Of a DNA stretch of 64,000 nucleotides, positions 27,014 through 37,936 are shown one piece after another; position 1 is the stretch's first letter; each line of letters begins with the position of its first letter. A model generated the notes under the pieces. The model worked only from the letters and a program-made list of their open reading frames with translations. It was not told the DNA's origin and searched no databases. The DNA is from Nocardiopsis metallicus. GTDB lineage: Bacteria; Actinomycetota; Actinomycetes; Streptosporangiales; Streptosporangiaceae. Location of the stretch: positions 372,001 through 436,000 of the forward strand of contig NZ_JACHDO010000001.1 of assembly GCF_014201115.1 (NCBI RefSeq), written 5' to 3'. The position numbers and the translations under genes are program-made.

Positions 27014-27640
27014 ATGATCGCGTTCCTCACCGGCCGGGTGGCCGCACGCGGCGCGGGCAGCGCCGTGATCGACGTCGGCGGGGTCGGCATGACCCTCCAG
27101 TGCACCCCCTCCGCCCTGTCCCGGCTCCACGTGGGGGAGGAGGGCACCGTCGCCACCAGCCTCGTCGTGCGCGAGGACTCCCTCACCCTCTTCGGGTTCG
27201 CCGACGACGACGAGAAGAACCTCTTCGAGCAGGTCCAGACCGCCTCGGGTATCGGCCCGCGCATCGCCCTGGCCATGCTCGCCGTGCACAGTCCTGACAG
27301 CCTGCGCCAGGCGGTGGCCACCGAGGACACCGCCGCGCTCACCCGTGTGCCCGGCATCGGCAAGAAGGGCGCCCAGCGCATCGTCCTGGAACTGCGCGGC
27401 AAGCTCGACGCCCCGGTCATGACCGACGGCACCCTGCCGCCCGCCGACGCCCCGAACGGCGCGAACGGTGCCTCGCCCAACGGTGCCTGGCGCGGACAGG
27501 TCGTCTCCGGCCTGGTCAACCTCGGCTGGTCGGCCAAGGACTCCGAGGCCGCGGCGGCCGCCGTCGCCGCCGAGGCCGAGGACACCAGCGACGTCACCGT
27601 CCTGCTGCGCAGCGCCCTGCGCAAACTCAGCCGCGCCTAG
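27014..27640 (+). CDS. ruvA: Holliday junction branch-migration protein RuvA
   Basis: 208 residues. N-terminal OB-fold domain (MIAFLTGRVAARGAGSAVIDVGGVG), two helix-hairpin-helix motifs (ASGIGPRIALAML, VPGIGKKGAQRIVLEL), a Pro/Ala/Asn-rich linker and the C-terminal domain III (GLVNLGWSAKDSEAA) that binds RuvB. It forms tetramers on four-way junctions. A GGAAGGAG ~30 nt upstream is far from this ATG, and the direct ribosome-binding site is weak. Confidence 0.95.
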   Translation: MIAFLTGRVAARGAGSAVIDVGGVGMTLQCTPSALSRLHVGEEGTVATSLVVREDSLTLFGFADDDEKNLFEQVQTASGIGPRIALAMLAVHSPDSLRQAVATEDTAALTRVPGIGKKGAQRIVLELRGKLDAPVMTDGTLPPADAPNGANGASPNGAWRGQVVSGLVNLGWSAKDSEAAAAAVAAEAEDTSDVTVLLRSALRKLSRA

Positions 27641-27710
27641 CCGGGACCGGCCGTGACGCGGAACAGGGACGGGAACAGGAACACGACCGGGAAGAGGAAG
27701 GAGGCGACCC

Positions 27711-28835
27711 GTGTACGAGCGTGACGCCGTCTCACCGGAGGCCGACGTCGAGGAACACCAGATCGAGGGTGCGCTGCGCCCGAAGAACCTGGACGAGTTC
27801 GTCGGGCAGCACCGGGTGCGCGAGCAGCTCTCCCTGGTCCTGCACAGCGCCCAGCGCCGCAACCGAGCCCCCGACCACATCCTGATGTCCGGCGGGCCGG
27901 GCCTGGGCAAGACCACCCTGGCCATGATCATCGCCGCCGAACTCGGCGCCCCGCTGCGCATCACCTCGGGGCCCGCGATCGAGCGCTCCGGCGACCTGGC
28001 CGCGGTGCTCTCCACCCTCCAGGAGGGCGAGGTCCTCTTCCTCGACGAGATCCACCGCATGGCCCGCCCGGCGGAGGAGATGCTCTACGTCGCCATGGAG
28101 GACTTCCGGGTGGACGTCGTGGTCGGCAAGGGGCCCGGCGCCACCGCGATCCCGCTCGACATCGCCCCGTTCACCCTGGTCGGGGCGACCACCCGCGCGG
28201 GCATGCTCCCGGCGCCGCTGCGCGACCGCTTCGGCTTCACCGCGCACATGGACTTCTACGAGCCCGCCGAGCTGGAGCAGATCCTGCATCGCTCCGCCGG
28301 GCTCCTGGGGGCTCCCATGGAGGCCGAGGCTGCCCGCGAGATCGCCGGCCGCTCCCGCGGCACACCCCGGATCGCCAACCGCCTGCTGCGCCGCGTGCGC
28401 GACTACGCGGAGGTGCGCGGGGACGGCCGCCTCACCCTGGGCAACGCCCACGCGGCCCTGGAACTGTACGAGGTGGACGCCCTGGGCCTGGACCGCCTGG
28501 ACCGGGCCATCCTGGACGTACTGATGAACCGCTTCCGCGGTGGGCCGGTCGGGCTGTCCACGCTCGCGGTGTCCGTGGGGGAGGAGGCCGAGACGGTGGA
28601 GACCGTGGCCGAGCCCTTCCTGGTCCGTTCCGGTTTCCTCGCCCGCACCCCGCGCGGCCGGGTGGCCACGCCGATGGCCTGGGCGCACATGGGGCTCACC
28701 CCGCCGCCGGACGCCGCCTTCGGTGCCGCCGCCGACTCCGCGGCCAACGGCGGTCAGAGCGCGAGCGGCCAAAGCGCGGGTGGTCAGGGCTCAGGTGGTC
28801 AGAACACGAGTGTCCGGAACAACGGAACCCCCTAG
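27711..28835 (+). CDS. ruvB: Holliday junction helicase RuvB
   Basis: 374 residues. AAA+ motor: Walker [10 protein letters not shown], Walker B FLDEIHR, sensor [18 protein letters not shown], arginine in the [14 protein letters not shown] motif, and a C-terminal winged helix. It drives branch migration with RuvA. The GTG start has AAGGAGG at 6 nt. The last ~35 residues (Gly/Gln/Ser repeats) extend past the usual end and look disordered. Confidence 0.96.
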   Translation: MYERDAVSPEADVEEHQIEGALRPKNLDEFVGQHRVREQLSLVLHSAQRRNRAPDHILMSGGPGLGKTTLAMIIAAELGAPLRITSGPAIERSGDLAAVLSTLQEGEVLFLDEIHRMARPAEEMLYVAMEDFRVDVVVGKGPGATAIPLDIAPFTLVGATTRAGMLPAPLRDRFGFTAHMDFYEPAELEQILHRSAGLLGAPMEAEAAREIAGRSRGTPRIANRLLRRVRDYAEVRGDGRLTLGNAHAALELYEVDALGLDRLDRAILDVLMNRFRGGPVGLSTLAVSVGEEAETVETVAEPFLVRSGFLARTPRGRVATPMAWAHMGLTPPPDAAFGAAADSAANGGQSASGQSAGGQGSGGQNTSVRNNGTP

Positions 28836-29160
28836 CCGGGGCGGGTAGCATTCACGGAGCGCGTCCGTGCGGGCACAATGAAGCGCGCGTGCGTGCGAAC
28901 CGGGGCCGAACCGTTAGCCCTCGGATCTCAGCCGGTGGGATACTGGTGACCAGCGCCACGTAAACTGGGATGAACCAGCCAAAGCGGGGCAGTGGCCTCG
29001 TATGGTGTCGTCGGATACTGGCGGAACGAGTTGGCACCCTTGTGCGTTGTAAACGCCGGGTGTGAATTCGGCCGTTGGGTCGGTCGGCCCGAGAAGGTGG
29101 TCGTCGCGGTACCCGAGCCGGTAGCCGTCGGCCACAGGAAACGTCAGGAAGGACGCCCCC
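28836..29160. other. Intergenic region ruvB-yajC
   Basis: 325 bp without a gene. The frames crossing it run into yajC out of register and have poor codon bias. A promoter for yajC is likely somewhere here, because the spacing is too long for coupling to ruvB. I see no clear -10/-35 pair and no strong hairpin. Confidence 0.5.
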
Positions 29161-29526
29161 GTGCAGGGCATTTACACTCTCGCCGCCGCGGCCCAGGGAG
29201 AGGGCAGCCTCTTCGGCATGCTGCTTCCGTTCGCGCTGATCCTCCTGGTCTTCTGGCTGCTGTTCTGGCGCCCGAACCAGAAGCGCCGCCAGCAGGAGGC
29301 GCAGATGCAGAGCTCCCTGGTCCCCGGCGTCGAGGTCATGACCAAGGCCGGCATCTTCGCCACGGTGGTCGAGATCCACGACCAGGACGTGCTGCTGGAG
29401 ATCTCCCCCGGCACCCGTATCCGCATGCTCAAGGCCGGTGTCGGTGAGGTCATCACCCCCGCCGCCGACGACACCCCGGTCGAGGACCGTCCCGACTTCG
29501 GCGACGACGACAAGCCCAAGGGCTAG
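29161..29526 (+). CDS. yajC: Preprotein translocase subunit YajC
   Basis: 121 residues. One N-terminal TM helix (LLPFALILLVFWLLFWRPNQ) with the YajC signature RPNQKRRQQEAQMQSSLVPG, then a small cytosolic domain and an acidic tail. It belongs to the SecDF-YajC complex that assists Sec export. secD and secF, which normally follow it, are absent here. Its TAG stop lies inside the 10-bp target duplication of an IS4-group element. Confidence 0.94.
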   Translation: MQGIYTLAAAAQGEGSLFGMLLPFALILLVFWLLFWRPNQKRRQQEAQMQSSLVPGVEVMTKAGIFATVVEIHDQDVLLEISPGTRIRMLKAGVGEVITPAADDTPVEDRPDFGDDDKPKG

Positions 29527-29582
29527 TCCCAATGCCGTGTAGTTAGGCGAAGCGCGGGTGTGTCAAATCACCTGAAACCAGG

Positions 29583-29638
29583 ACGGAGCTCCTGCTAGAA
29601 CCGTGTCAACCACGATCACCGTTCAGCAGGAGCTCCGT
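29583..29638 (+). promoter_or_regulatory. Leader hairpin covering the transposase RBS (IS4-group)
   Basis: Perfect 14-bp inverted repeat, ACGGAGCTCCTGCT at 29583-29596 with its complement at 29625-29638. The 3' arm contains AGGAG (29628-29632), the ribosome-binding site, and ends at the TTG start. Folding would hide the site. Confidence 0.65.
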
Positions 29639-30996
29639 TGGACACCCAGTGTGCCATCTCCCAACCGTTCACAGTCGCGTCCGGGGCCTTCGCCCCGGGC
29701 CACCTCGGCGAACTCACCCGCATCATCCCCTTCGAGATGGTCGACCACGCACTGGACCAGACCCACAGGACACAAAAACGGATCCGGGACCTGCCCTCCC
29801 GAGTCGTGGTCTACCTCCTGCTGGCAGCAGCTCTGTTCCCCGATATGGGCTGGTCACAGGTATGGCAGCGCCTCACATCGGGCCTGAAGGGCCTGAGCGT
29901 GTCCGCACCCACCGCCAGCGCGCTGGCCCAGGCCCGCACCCGGGTCGGGGCCGCGCCGCTACGTTGGCTACTCGACCTGCTACGCGGCCCGGCAGCGGGC
30001 ATCGCCACCCCCGGAACGCGGTGGCGGGGCCTGCTGGTCTGTGCGATCGACGGCACCACCATGTCGGTCCCTGACAGTCCAGCCAACCTGAGGCGCTACA
30101 CCAAGCACGGCTCGCACAACGGCGGCTCCAGCTACCCCTCCCTGCGGCTGCTCGCACTGGTCTCCTGCGGCACCCGCACGCTCATCGACACCTGTTTCGG
30201 GCCCACCACCCGCGGCGAGACCACCTACGCCCCGGCACTGTTGCGCAGCCTGGGTGAGGGGATGCTCGTGCTCTTGGACCGCAACTTCGCCGCCCAGGAC
30301 CTGCTCAAATACATCGCTGCTACCGGCGCTCACGTCTTGGTCAGGGTGAAGATGAGCCGTAGGCTGCCGGTCCTGGCCCGGCTGAGCGATGGCTCCTACC
30401 TGTCGCGGATGGGCGCGCTTCGGGTTCGCGTCATCGAATGCCAGATCACCGTCGCCACCACCCAGGGCCGCCGCACGGTCGATTACCGGCTGGCCACCAC
30501 CTTGACCGGTCACCGGGCCCATCCCGCTGCCGGGCTGGTGCGGCTCTACCACCAGCGTTGGGAGATCGAGACCGCCTACCTTGAGATCAAGTCCACCCTG
30601 CTGGGCGGGCGTGTGCTGCGGGCCCGTACCCCGGGCGGGATCGACCAGGAGGTCTACGCGCTGCTGGTCACCTATCAGGTACTGCGTTTGGCGATGGCCG
30701 ATGCCACTGCGGCCCGCGGCGGTGTCGATCCTGACCGGGCCAGTTTCACTGTTGCGCTCAACACCGCCCGCGACCTGGTCATCCAGGCCGCGGGGGTGAT
30801 CGCTTCAGCGGTGATCGATCTGGTCGGTGTCATCGGTCGCCGGGTGTTGGCTGATCTGTTGCCCGATCGGCGTATCCGGACCCGACCCCGCGTGGTCAAA
30901 CGCGCGATCTCCAAGTACAACGCGAAGGGCGTGGTTGACCGGACCAGTTACAAGGCCACCATCAGCATCGACATCCTGGCTGGGCCAGGCCCTTGA
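29638..30996 (+). CDS. IS4-family transposase
   Basis: 452 residues. An N-terminal IS4-type domain (FEMVDHALDQT, LPSRVVVYLLLAAALFP) is followed by a DDE core: VCAIDGTTMSVPDS (first Asp), VLLDRNFAAQDLL (second Asp) and the Y-x2-R-x3-E-x6-K signature, starting YHQRWEIETAY, which supplies the Glu. The reading frame is intact. The TTG start has AGGAG 5 nt upstream, inside a hairpin. Confidence 0.92.
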   Translation: MDTQCAISQPFTVASGAFAPGHLGELTRIIPFEMVDHALDQTHRTQKRIRDLPSRVVVYLLLAAALFPDMGWSQVWQRLTSGLKGLSVSAPTASALAQARTRVGAAPLRWLLDLLRGPAAGIATPGTRWRGLLVCAIDGTTMSVPDSPANLRRYTKHGSHNGGSSYPSLRLLALVSCGTRTLIDTCFGPTTRGETTYAPALLRSLGEGMLVLLDRNFAAQDLLKYIAATGAHVLVRVKMSRRLPVLARLSDGSYLSRMGALRVRVIECQITVATTQGRRTVDYRLATTLTGHRAHPAAGLVRLYHQRWEIETAYLEIKSTLLGGRVLRARTPGGIDQEVYALLVTYQVLRLAMADATAARGGVDPDRASFTVALNTARDLVIQAAGVIASAVIDLVGVIGRRVLADLLPDRRIRTRPRVVKRAISKYNAKGVVDRTSYKATISIDILAGPGP

Positions 30997-31083
30997 CACA
31001 GCACCCAGAACCTTAACTACACGGCATTGGGGCTAGTCCAGGGCGAACAGCCCCTTCGCCGAGACTCGGCGCACCACAGACTT

Positions 31084-31127
31084 CGGTACCGGCCCCCGTC
31101 ATCATCCGGGGCCGGTACCGCTGTTTT
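31084..31127 (+). terminator. Rho-independent terminator downstream of yajC/IS4 and before apt
   Basis: Perfect 13-bp stem CGGTACCGGCCCC/GGGGCCGGTACCG, 11-nt loop, followed by CTGTTTTT. It is the best intrinsic terminator in the window. Before the IS4 insertion it lay about 55 bp after the yajC stop. Confidence 0.88.
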
Positions 31128-31200
31128 TCCGGCCGGAAGAACAGCTTCTCGGCACACACCCGGTTTCCGGCCCGCACACCAGGAGAAGGCCCCACCACCC

Positions 31201-31764
31201 ATGCCCCATGACACCGCGACCCCGGATGTCCCCGACACCGCCGCCGATCTCGCTCTGATCGAGGCGAACATCCGCGATATCCCTGACTTCCCGCACGAGG
31301 GCATCCTCTTCAAGGACATCACGCCCCTGCTCAACCACCCCGAGGCCTTGGCCGCCACGGTGCGCGGGCTCACCGCGCCCTTCCTCGGAAACGGGATCGA
31401 CCACGTCGTCGGGCTGGAGGCGCGCGGCTTCATCTTCGGCGCACCCGTCGCCATGGCGCTGGGCGCGGGCTTCGTCCCGGCGCGCAAAGCCGGGAAACTG
31501 CCCGCGGACACCATCGACCAGGCCTATGATCTGGAGTACGGCACCGCGACCGTCGAGATTCACGCCGACGCGATCACTCCGGGCAGCCGTGTGCTCGTCG
31601 TCGACGACGTCCTCGCGACCGGCGGCACCGGCAGGGCCGCGGTGGAACTGGTCCGCAAGGCGGGTGGTACGGTCGTGGGATTCTCCGTCCTGATGGAGCT
31701 CTCCGCGCTCCAGGGACGCGGGAAGATGCCCGACGTGGAGCTGCACACCCTCCTTTCGGTCTGA
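31201..31764 (+). CDS. apt: Adenine phosphoribosyltransferase
   Basis: 187 residues. FPHEGILFKDITPLL, then GLEARGFIFGAPVA, then the PRPP-binding loop VLVVDDVLATGGT: a complete type-I PRTase of the APT family. It salvages adenine to AMP in the cytosol. AGGAGAAGG precedes the ATG at 31201. It sits between a strong terminator and rel, the conserved apt-rel order, so purine salvage and the stringent response are neighbours. Confidence 0.95.
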   Translation: MPHDTATPDVPDTAADLALIEANIRDIPDFPHEGILFKDITPLLNHPEALAATVRGLTAPFLGNGIDHVVGLEARGFIFGAPVAMALGAGFVPARKAGKLPADTIDQAYDLEYGTATVEIHADAITPGSRVLVVDDVLATGGTGRAAVELVRKAGGTVVGFSVLMELSALQGRGKMPDVELHTLLSV

Positions 31765-31855
31765 GGCCGACCTCGCCGCGCCTGTCGCACCCGCAGGGGA
31801 ATACCGCGACAGACCGTCCTTGTTGACGTACTCCAGCACTCGGTGTGACGTACCT

Positions 31856-31871
31856 GGTGACCTGTGTCACT
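31856..31871. promoter_or_regulatory. CRP/GlxR-like site between apt and rel
   Basis: GGTGACCTGTGTCACT fits the TGTGA-N6-TCACA consensus of CRP-family regulators with two terminal mismatches. It lies ~90 bp after apt and ~212 bp before rel. Assigned by pattern only. Confidence 0.35.
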
Positions 31872-32082
31872 GCGCGTACCTCCGAGTCGGTGCCAGGAGT
31901 CGGTAGCAGGGACACGAGGAGGCCAGACCGTTCCCCGCGCAGGTGGGGAAGGTCCCACTAGACTGGTGGGAGAGGTGACCGCGGCGGCCGCGTCAACGAC
32001 TGGCCCTGATGACACGCACGTGCGCCGGAGGCGAGCCGGACGACGACGTCGGCTCCACCGGGTGGAACCGCGGGAGGTAGGC

Positions 32083-34635
<2,553 letters not shown>

Positions 34636-34699
34636 GCGGGGGCTGGGCGGGGCCGGCCGGAATCTGGGGAGAGACCGGCCACTGCGCCAGCCGTCAGAC

Positions 34700-34912
34700 C
34701 TACGCTTCGGTTTCCTTCTCCGGCTTCCTGACCGCCCTGGTCTCCCGGCCCAGCAGGTAGGCCATGACCACCAGGACGACCACGCTGGCCAGCTGCAGCG
34801 GGACGCGCAGGGCCGGGAACGGGTCGGTGGTCGTGATGATCGCGACCAGAGCGCAGAACACGGCGGTGCCGGCCGCGTAGACGGTGACCCGGCTGGAGTT
34901 CTTCTCGGACAT
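34700..34912 (-). CDS. Small two-helix membrane protein
   Basis: 70 residues with two TM helices (VYAAGTAVFCALVAIITTT and LQLASVVVLVVMAYLLG) and a charged C-terminal tail (RAVRKPEKETEA). No family recognised. The ribosome-binding site is weak. Codon use fits a real gene. It converges on rel with 64 bp between them. Confidence 0.55.
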   Translation of the reverse strand: MSEKNSSRVTVYAAGTAVFCALVAIITTTDPFPALRVPLQLASVVVLVVMAYLLGRETRAVRKPEKETEA

Positions 34913-35137
34913 GGGGGATACACACGCTTTCTGGGGTGAGCTCTGGGGGTGTGAGTTCGAGGGCAGTTCTGAGGGGGCGGGCGCTGGTGTAGCGCTAGGA
35001 AACTACCACCATGCGCCACCGGCCGCGCACCCGCCGTGCTCTCCGTGGCCGCACCGCTCCGGAAAACCAGTGGTGTTCGGCCTGCCGCGGTGGTTAGCGT
35101 GCAGCTGTCGGTGAGACCGCGAGAAAGGCAGGCCCCC

Positions 35138-36061
35138 ATGCCCGAGATCCGTCCCTTCCGTGCGGCGGACAGCCGCGCTCTGGAGGGGCTCGCCCAACGG
35201 CTCTGGCCGATGGCGCCCCACCCGGGCGGGCTGGGCTGGCAGCTGGCCACCGAGGAGATCTCCTCGGACAACGCGGCCGTGGCCCTCCGCGGCGGCGAGC
35301 TCGTGGGCTGGTCCGTGGTCGAGGCGCCCAACGTCCTCTTCGACCGCAGCCAGATCGTCCTCGTGGGTGCCTCCGCCGACCCCGAGGCCGGTGCCGCGCT
35401 CCTGGAACGGGCGCTGGCCGAGGTCGGCGACGCCGTCGTGGACCTGCTGACCTTCGAGGGGGACGGCGAACTCCGCGCGCTCGCCGGGCGGTCCGGTTTC
35501 GACGTGTCCGACCAGAACACCTACGGCGAGTGGATGAGCCGGGACGCTGGTGAGGAGGAGGTCGTCCTGCCGGAGGGCTACCGTCTCCGCCCGGTGCGCG
35601 AGGGTGAGGAGGAGGCCCGGGTGGAGTGCCACCGGACCGCCTGGAAGCCCTCCGACCTGCCCTGGCCCGAGCGTGTGGGCCCGGTCAACCCCGAACTCAC
35701 CAGTCGCTTCAGTCGGGAACGCTATGACAACATGCGTGCGGCCCTGCTCTACGACCGCGAACTCGACCTCGTCGTCGAGGCCCCGGACGGCTCGCTTGCC
35801 GCGTGTTGTGCCCTCTGGTGGGACCCGGAGAACCGCTGCTCGGAGATCGAACCCCTCGGCGTGGTCCCCGCCCACCGCCGCAAGGGCCTGGCCGTCGCCA
35901 TGGCTCTGGAGGCCTGCACCCTGACCGCCCGCCGCGGCGGCGACCGGGTGTACATCAACACGACCCCGAACGAGGCCTACCCGACCCCGGCCAAGACCTA
36001 CGCCACCGTCGGCTACAAACTGGTCGACCGCGGCACGGTCTACACCCGTCCCGCTGGGTGA
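35138..36061 (+). CDS. Tandem GNAT-type acetyltransferase
   Basis: 307 residues. The N-terminal half (EIRPFRAADSRALEGLAQRLW) looks like a degenerate GNAT domain. The C-terminal half has RLRPVREGEEEARVECHR, a beta-strand, and the acetyl-CoA motif EPLGVVPAHRRKGLAVAMALE, ending with a YNTTP/YATVGY-type strand. Only the second domain is likely to bind acetyl-CoA. Substrate unknown. AAAGG precedes the ATG at 35138. Confidence 0.82.
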   Translation: MPEIRPFRAADSRALEGLAQRLWPMAPHPGGLGWQLATEEISSDNAAVALRGGELVGWSVVEAPNVLFDRSQIVLVGASADPEAGAALLERALAEVGDAVVDLLTFEGDGELRALAGRSGFDVSDQNTYGEWMSRDAGEEEVVLPEGYRLRPVREGEEEARVECHRTAWKPSDLPWPERVGPVNPELTSRFSRERYDNMRAALLYDRELDLVVEAPDGSLAACCALWWDPENRCSEIEPLGVVPAHRRKGLAVAMALEACTLTARRGGDRVYINTTPNEAYPTPAKTYATVGYKLVDRGTVYTRPAG

Positions 36062-36121
36062 TTGCACGACGCCGGATGACTGCGTGACGCTGGCTACAGC
36101 TGTGTTTTGAGCGGGAGGGCG

Positions 36122-36159
36122 GAGGCCCCGGTCGCCTGATCTCTCAGGGCCGGGGCCTC
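36122..36159. terminator. Bidirectional terminator between convergent genes
   Basis: Perfect 10-bp stem GAGGCCCCGG/CCGGGGCCTC with an 18-nt loop, between the GNAT gene (+) and the deazaflavin-dependent reductase gene (-), both of which end within 60 bp. Confidence 0.7.
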
Positions 36160-36168
36160 GGGTGTGTC

Positions 36169-36636
36169 TCAGAGGCGGATCGTGGTGGAACGCACGATCT
36201 GGAAGACCGGGTGGCGGTCGGCCTCGGCCTCGAAGGCCTCTTCCGGGGCCTCCGGCGGGACGTCGAAGTACGGGCCCACGACCGCGGACCGGGGGTGCTC
36301 CAGGTACTCCTTGAGCACCGGAGCCGCCTCGGCGGGGTTCAGCTCGCGCACGCTCACCAGTTCGATCCAGCCGCCCTGGCGCAGAGTCGCGAAACCGTCC
36401 TTGCGGATGTTGCGCACCCAGTTGACCTCCCCGTACGGGGAGACCAGGTACCGGCCGCTCTCACTGTCCAGGACGCTGAGCGGGATGGTGCGCAGGAAAC
36501 CGGACGTGCGCCCACGCGTGGTGAGCAGGTGCAGCTCGGGCGGGCAGGCCCCGTACTTGACGAAGCCGCTGACGAAGGCGTTGGCGGTCCGCCGCAGCTT
36601 CGTCATCTCGAACCGCTTCGTCGGTTCGTTCACCAT
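36169..36636 (-). CDS. Deazaflavin (F420)-dependent nitroreductase-family protein
   Basis: 155 residues of the Ddn/DUF385 family: LRRTANAFVSGFVKYG, LHLLTTRGRTSGFLRTIPLSVL, then GEVNWVRNIRKDGFATLR. The split-barrel fold binds F420H2. I start at ATG 36636 (GAGGGAG upstream); a GTG at 36696 lacks a site. It lies 67 bp after the glutaryl-CoA dehydrogenase gene on the same strand and may be co-transcribed. Substrate unknown. Confidence 0.85.
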   Translation of the reverse strand: MVNEPTKRFEMTKLRRTANAFVSGFVKYGACPPELHLLTTRGRTSGFLRTIPLSVLDSESGRYLVSPYGEVNWVRNIRKDGFATLRQGGWIELVSVRELNPAEAAPVLKEYLEHPRSAVVGPYFDVPPEAPEEAFEAEADRHPVFQIVRSTTIRL

Positions 36637-36702
36637 CTTCGGCAACTCCCTCACTCGGATGCTCCCATTGTGATGGTTTTCGGTCGCTGATGGCACCTCG
36701 GC

Positions 36703-37896
36703 CTAGCGGAAGGCGGAGATGCCGGTCACCGACTGGCCGATGCTCAGCGCGTGGATCTCCTCGGTGCCCTCGTAGGTGGCCACCGTCTCGAGGTTCACCA
36801 TGTGCCGCATCACCGGGTATTCCAGGGTGATGCCGTTGGCTCCGTGGATGCCGCGCGCCGTGCGGGCCACCCGCTGGGCCGCCGCCACGTTGGCGAACTT
36901 GCCGAAGCTCACGTGGTTGTGGTGGCAGTTCCCCTCGTCCTTGAGCCGACCGATCCGCAGCGCCGCCATGTTGGCGTGGTTGACGTCCACGACCATGTCG
37001 GCGAGCTTGCGCTGGGTGAGCTGGAAACCGCCGATGGCCTGCCCGAACTGCTCGCGGGTCTTCGAGTAGTCCAGCGCCGCCTCGTAGCAGGCGCGGGCCG
37101 CGCCTGCCGCGCCCCACACGATCCCGTACCGCGCCTCGTTCAGGCAGGAGAGGGGTGAGCCGAGTCCCTTGGACTCGGGCGTGAGGGCGTCGGCCGGCAG
37201 CCGGACTTCCTCCAGAACGAGTTCGGAGGTGATCGAGGCGCGCAGCGACAGCTTCTTGTGGATGACGTTGGCCGAGAACCCGGGGGTGTCGGTGGGCACC
37301 ACGAAACCGCGGATGCCATCCTCGGTGGCGGCCCACACCACGGCCACGTCGGCGACCGAACCGTTGGTGATCCACATCTTGGTGCCGTTGAGGATCCAGT
37401 CCGAACCCTCCTTGCGGGCGCGCGTGCGCATCGAACCCGGGTCGGAGCCGGAGTCGGGCTCGGTCAGACCGAAGCAGCCGATCGCCTCACCGGCGGCCAT
37501 CTTCGGCAGCCACTCGTTCTTGTGCTCCTCGGAGCCGAACTTGTGGATCGCCGCCATGGCCAGTGAACCCTGCACGGACACGAAGCTGCGCAGGCCCGAG
37601 TCCACCGCTTCCAGCTCGCGGCAGGCCAGGCCGTAGGCCACCGCGCTGGAGCCGCCGCAGCCGTACCCCTCCAGGTGCATGCCGAGGACGCCCAGGTCAC
37701 CGAAGGCCTTGGCCAGGCCGCGCGGGTCCGGGATGGTCCCGGCCTCGAACCAGTCGGCGACGTTCGGCAGGAGCTCGCGGTGGGAGAAGTCGCGCACGGC
37801 GTCGCGGACGTCGCGCTCGGTGTCGGACAGCTCAGCGTCCACCGCCAGGAAGTCGAGTGGGTCGGGGGCGGCGGCCTTGCGCTGGGAGTCGCTCAT
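36703..37896 (-). CDS. gcdH: Acyl-CoA dehydrogenase, glutaryl-CoA dehydrogenase type
   Basis: 397 residues with all ACAD parts: GCFGLTEPDSGSDPGSMRT (FAD/substrate loop), WITNGSVADVAVVWA, and a C-terminal EYPVMRHMVNLETVATYEGTEE whose Glu is the catalytic base position of glutaryl-CoA dehydrogenases. It would oxidise and decarboxylate glutaryl-CoA to crotonyl-CoA in lysine/tryptophan or glutarate breakdown. The adjacent type III CoA-transferase could make glutaryl-CoA, supporting the call. Cytosolic, FAD-dependent. Confidence 0.88.
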   Translation of the reverse strand: MSDSQRKAAAPDPLDFLAVDAELSDTERDVRDAVRDFSHRELLPNVADWFEAGTIPDPRGLAKAFGDLGVLGMHLEGYGCGGSSAVAYGLACRELEAVDSGLRSFVSVQGSLAMAAIHKFGSEEHKNEWLPKMAAGEAIGCFGLTEPDSGSDPGSMRTRARKEGSDWILNGTKMWITNGSVADVAVVWAATEDGIRGFVVPTDTPGFSANVIHKKLSLRASITSELVLEEVRLPADALTPESKGLGSPLSCLNEARYGIVWGAAGAARACYEAALDYSKTREQFGQAIGGFQLTQRKLADMVVDVNHANMAALRIGRLKDEGNCHHNHVSFGKFANVAAAQRVARTARGIHGANGITLEYPVMRHMVNLETVATYEGTEEIHALSIGQSVTGISAFR

Positions 37897-37936
37897 GGAA
37901 GGTCCCTTCGTGGTGCTTGCGTGTGTGAGGTCTGTG

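Larger units (their letters stand above)
29530..31029 (+). mobile_element. IS4-group insertion sequence with 10-bp target duplication
   Basis: 1500 bp. The terminal inverted repeats begin CAATGCCGTGTAGTTA at 29530 and are mirrored at 31029, closely resembling the TAATGCCG-type end of IS4 itself. They are flanked by the direct repeat GGGCTAGTCC at 29520-29529 and 31030-31039. IS4-group elements make long (about 10-13 bp) duplications. The intact duplication shows a simple insertion at the yajC stop codon. Confidence 0.92.

Noticed and set aside
29520..31039. Idea that the IS4-group insertion deleted secD/secF
   Set aside because: The 10-bp target repeat is intact on both sides, so the insertion was simple and the two flanks were already contiguous.
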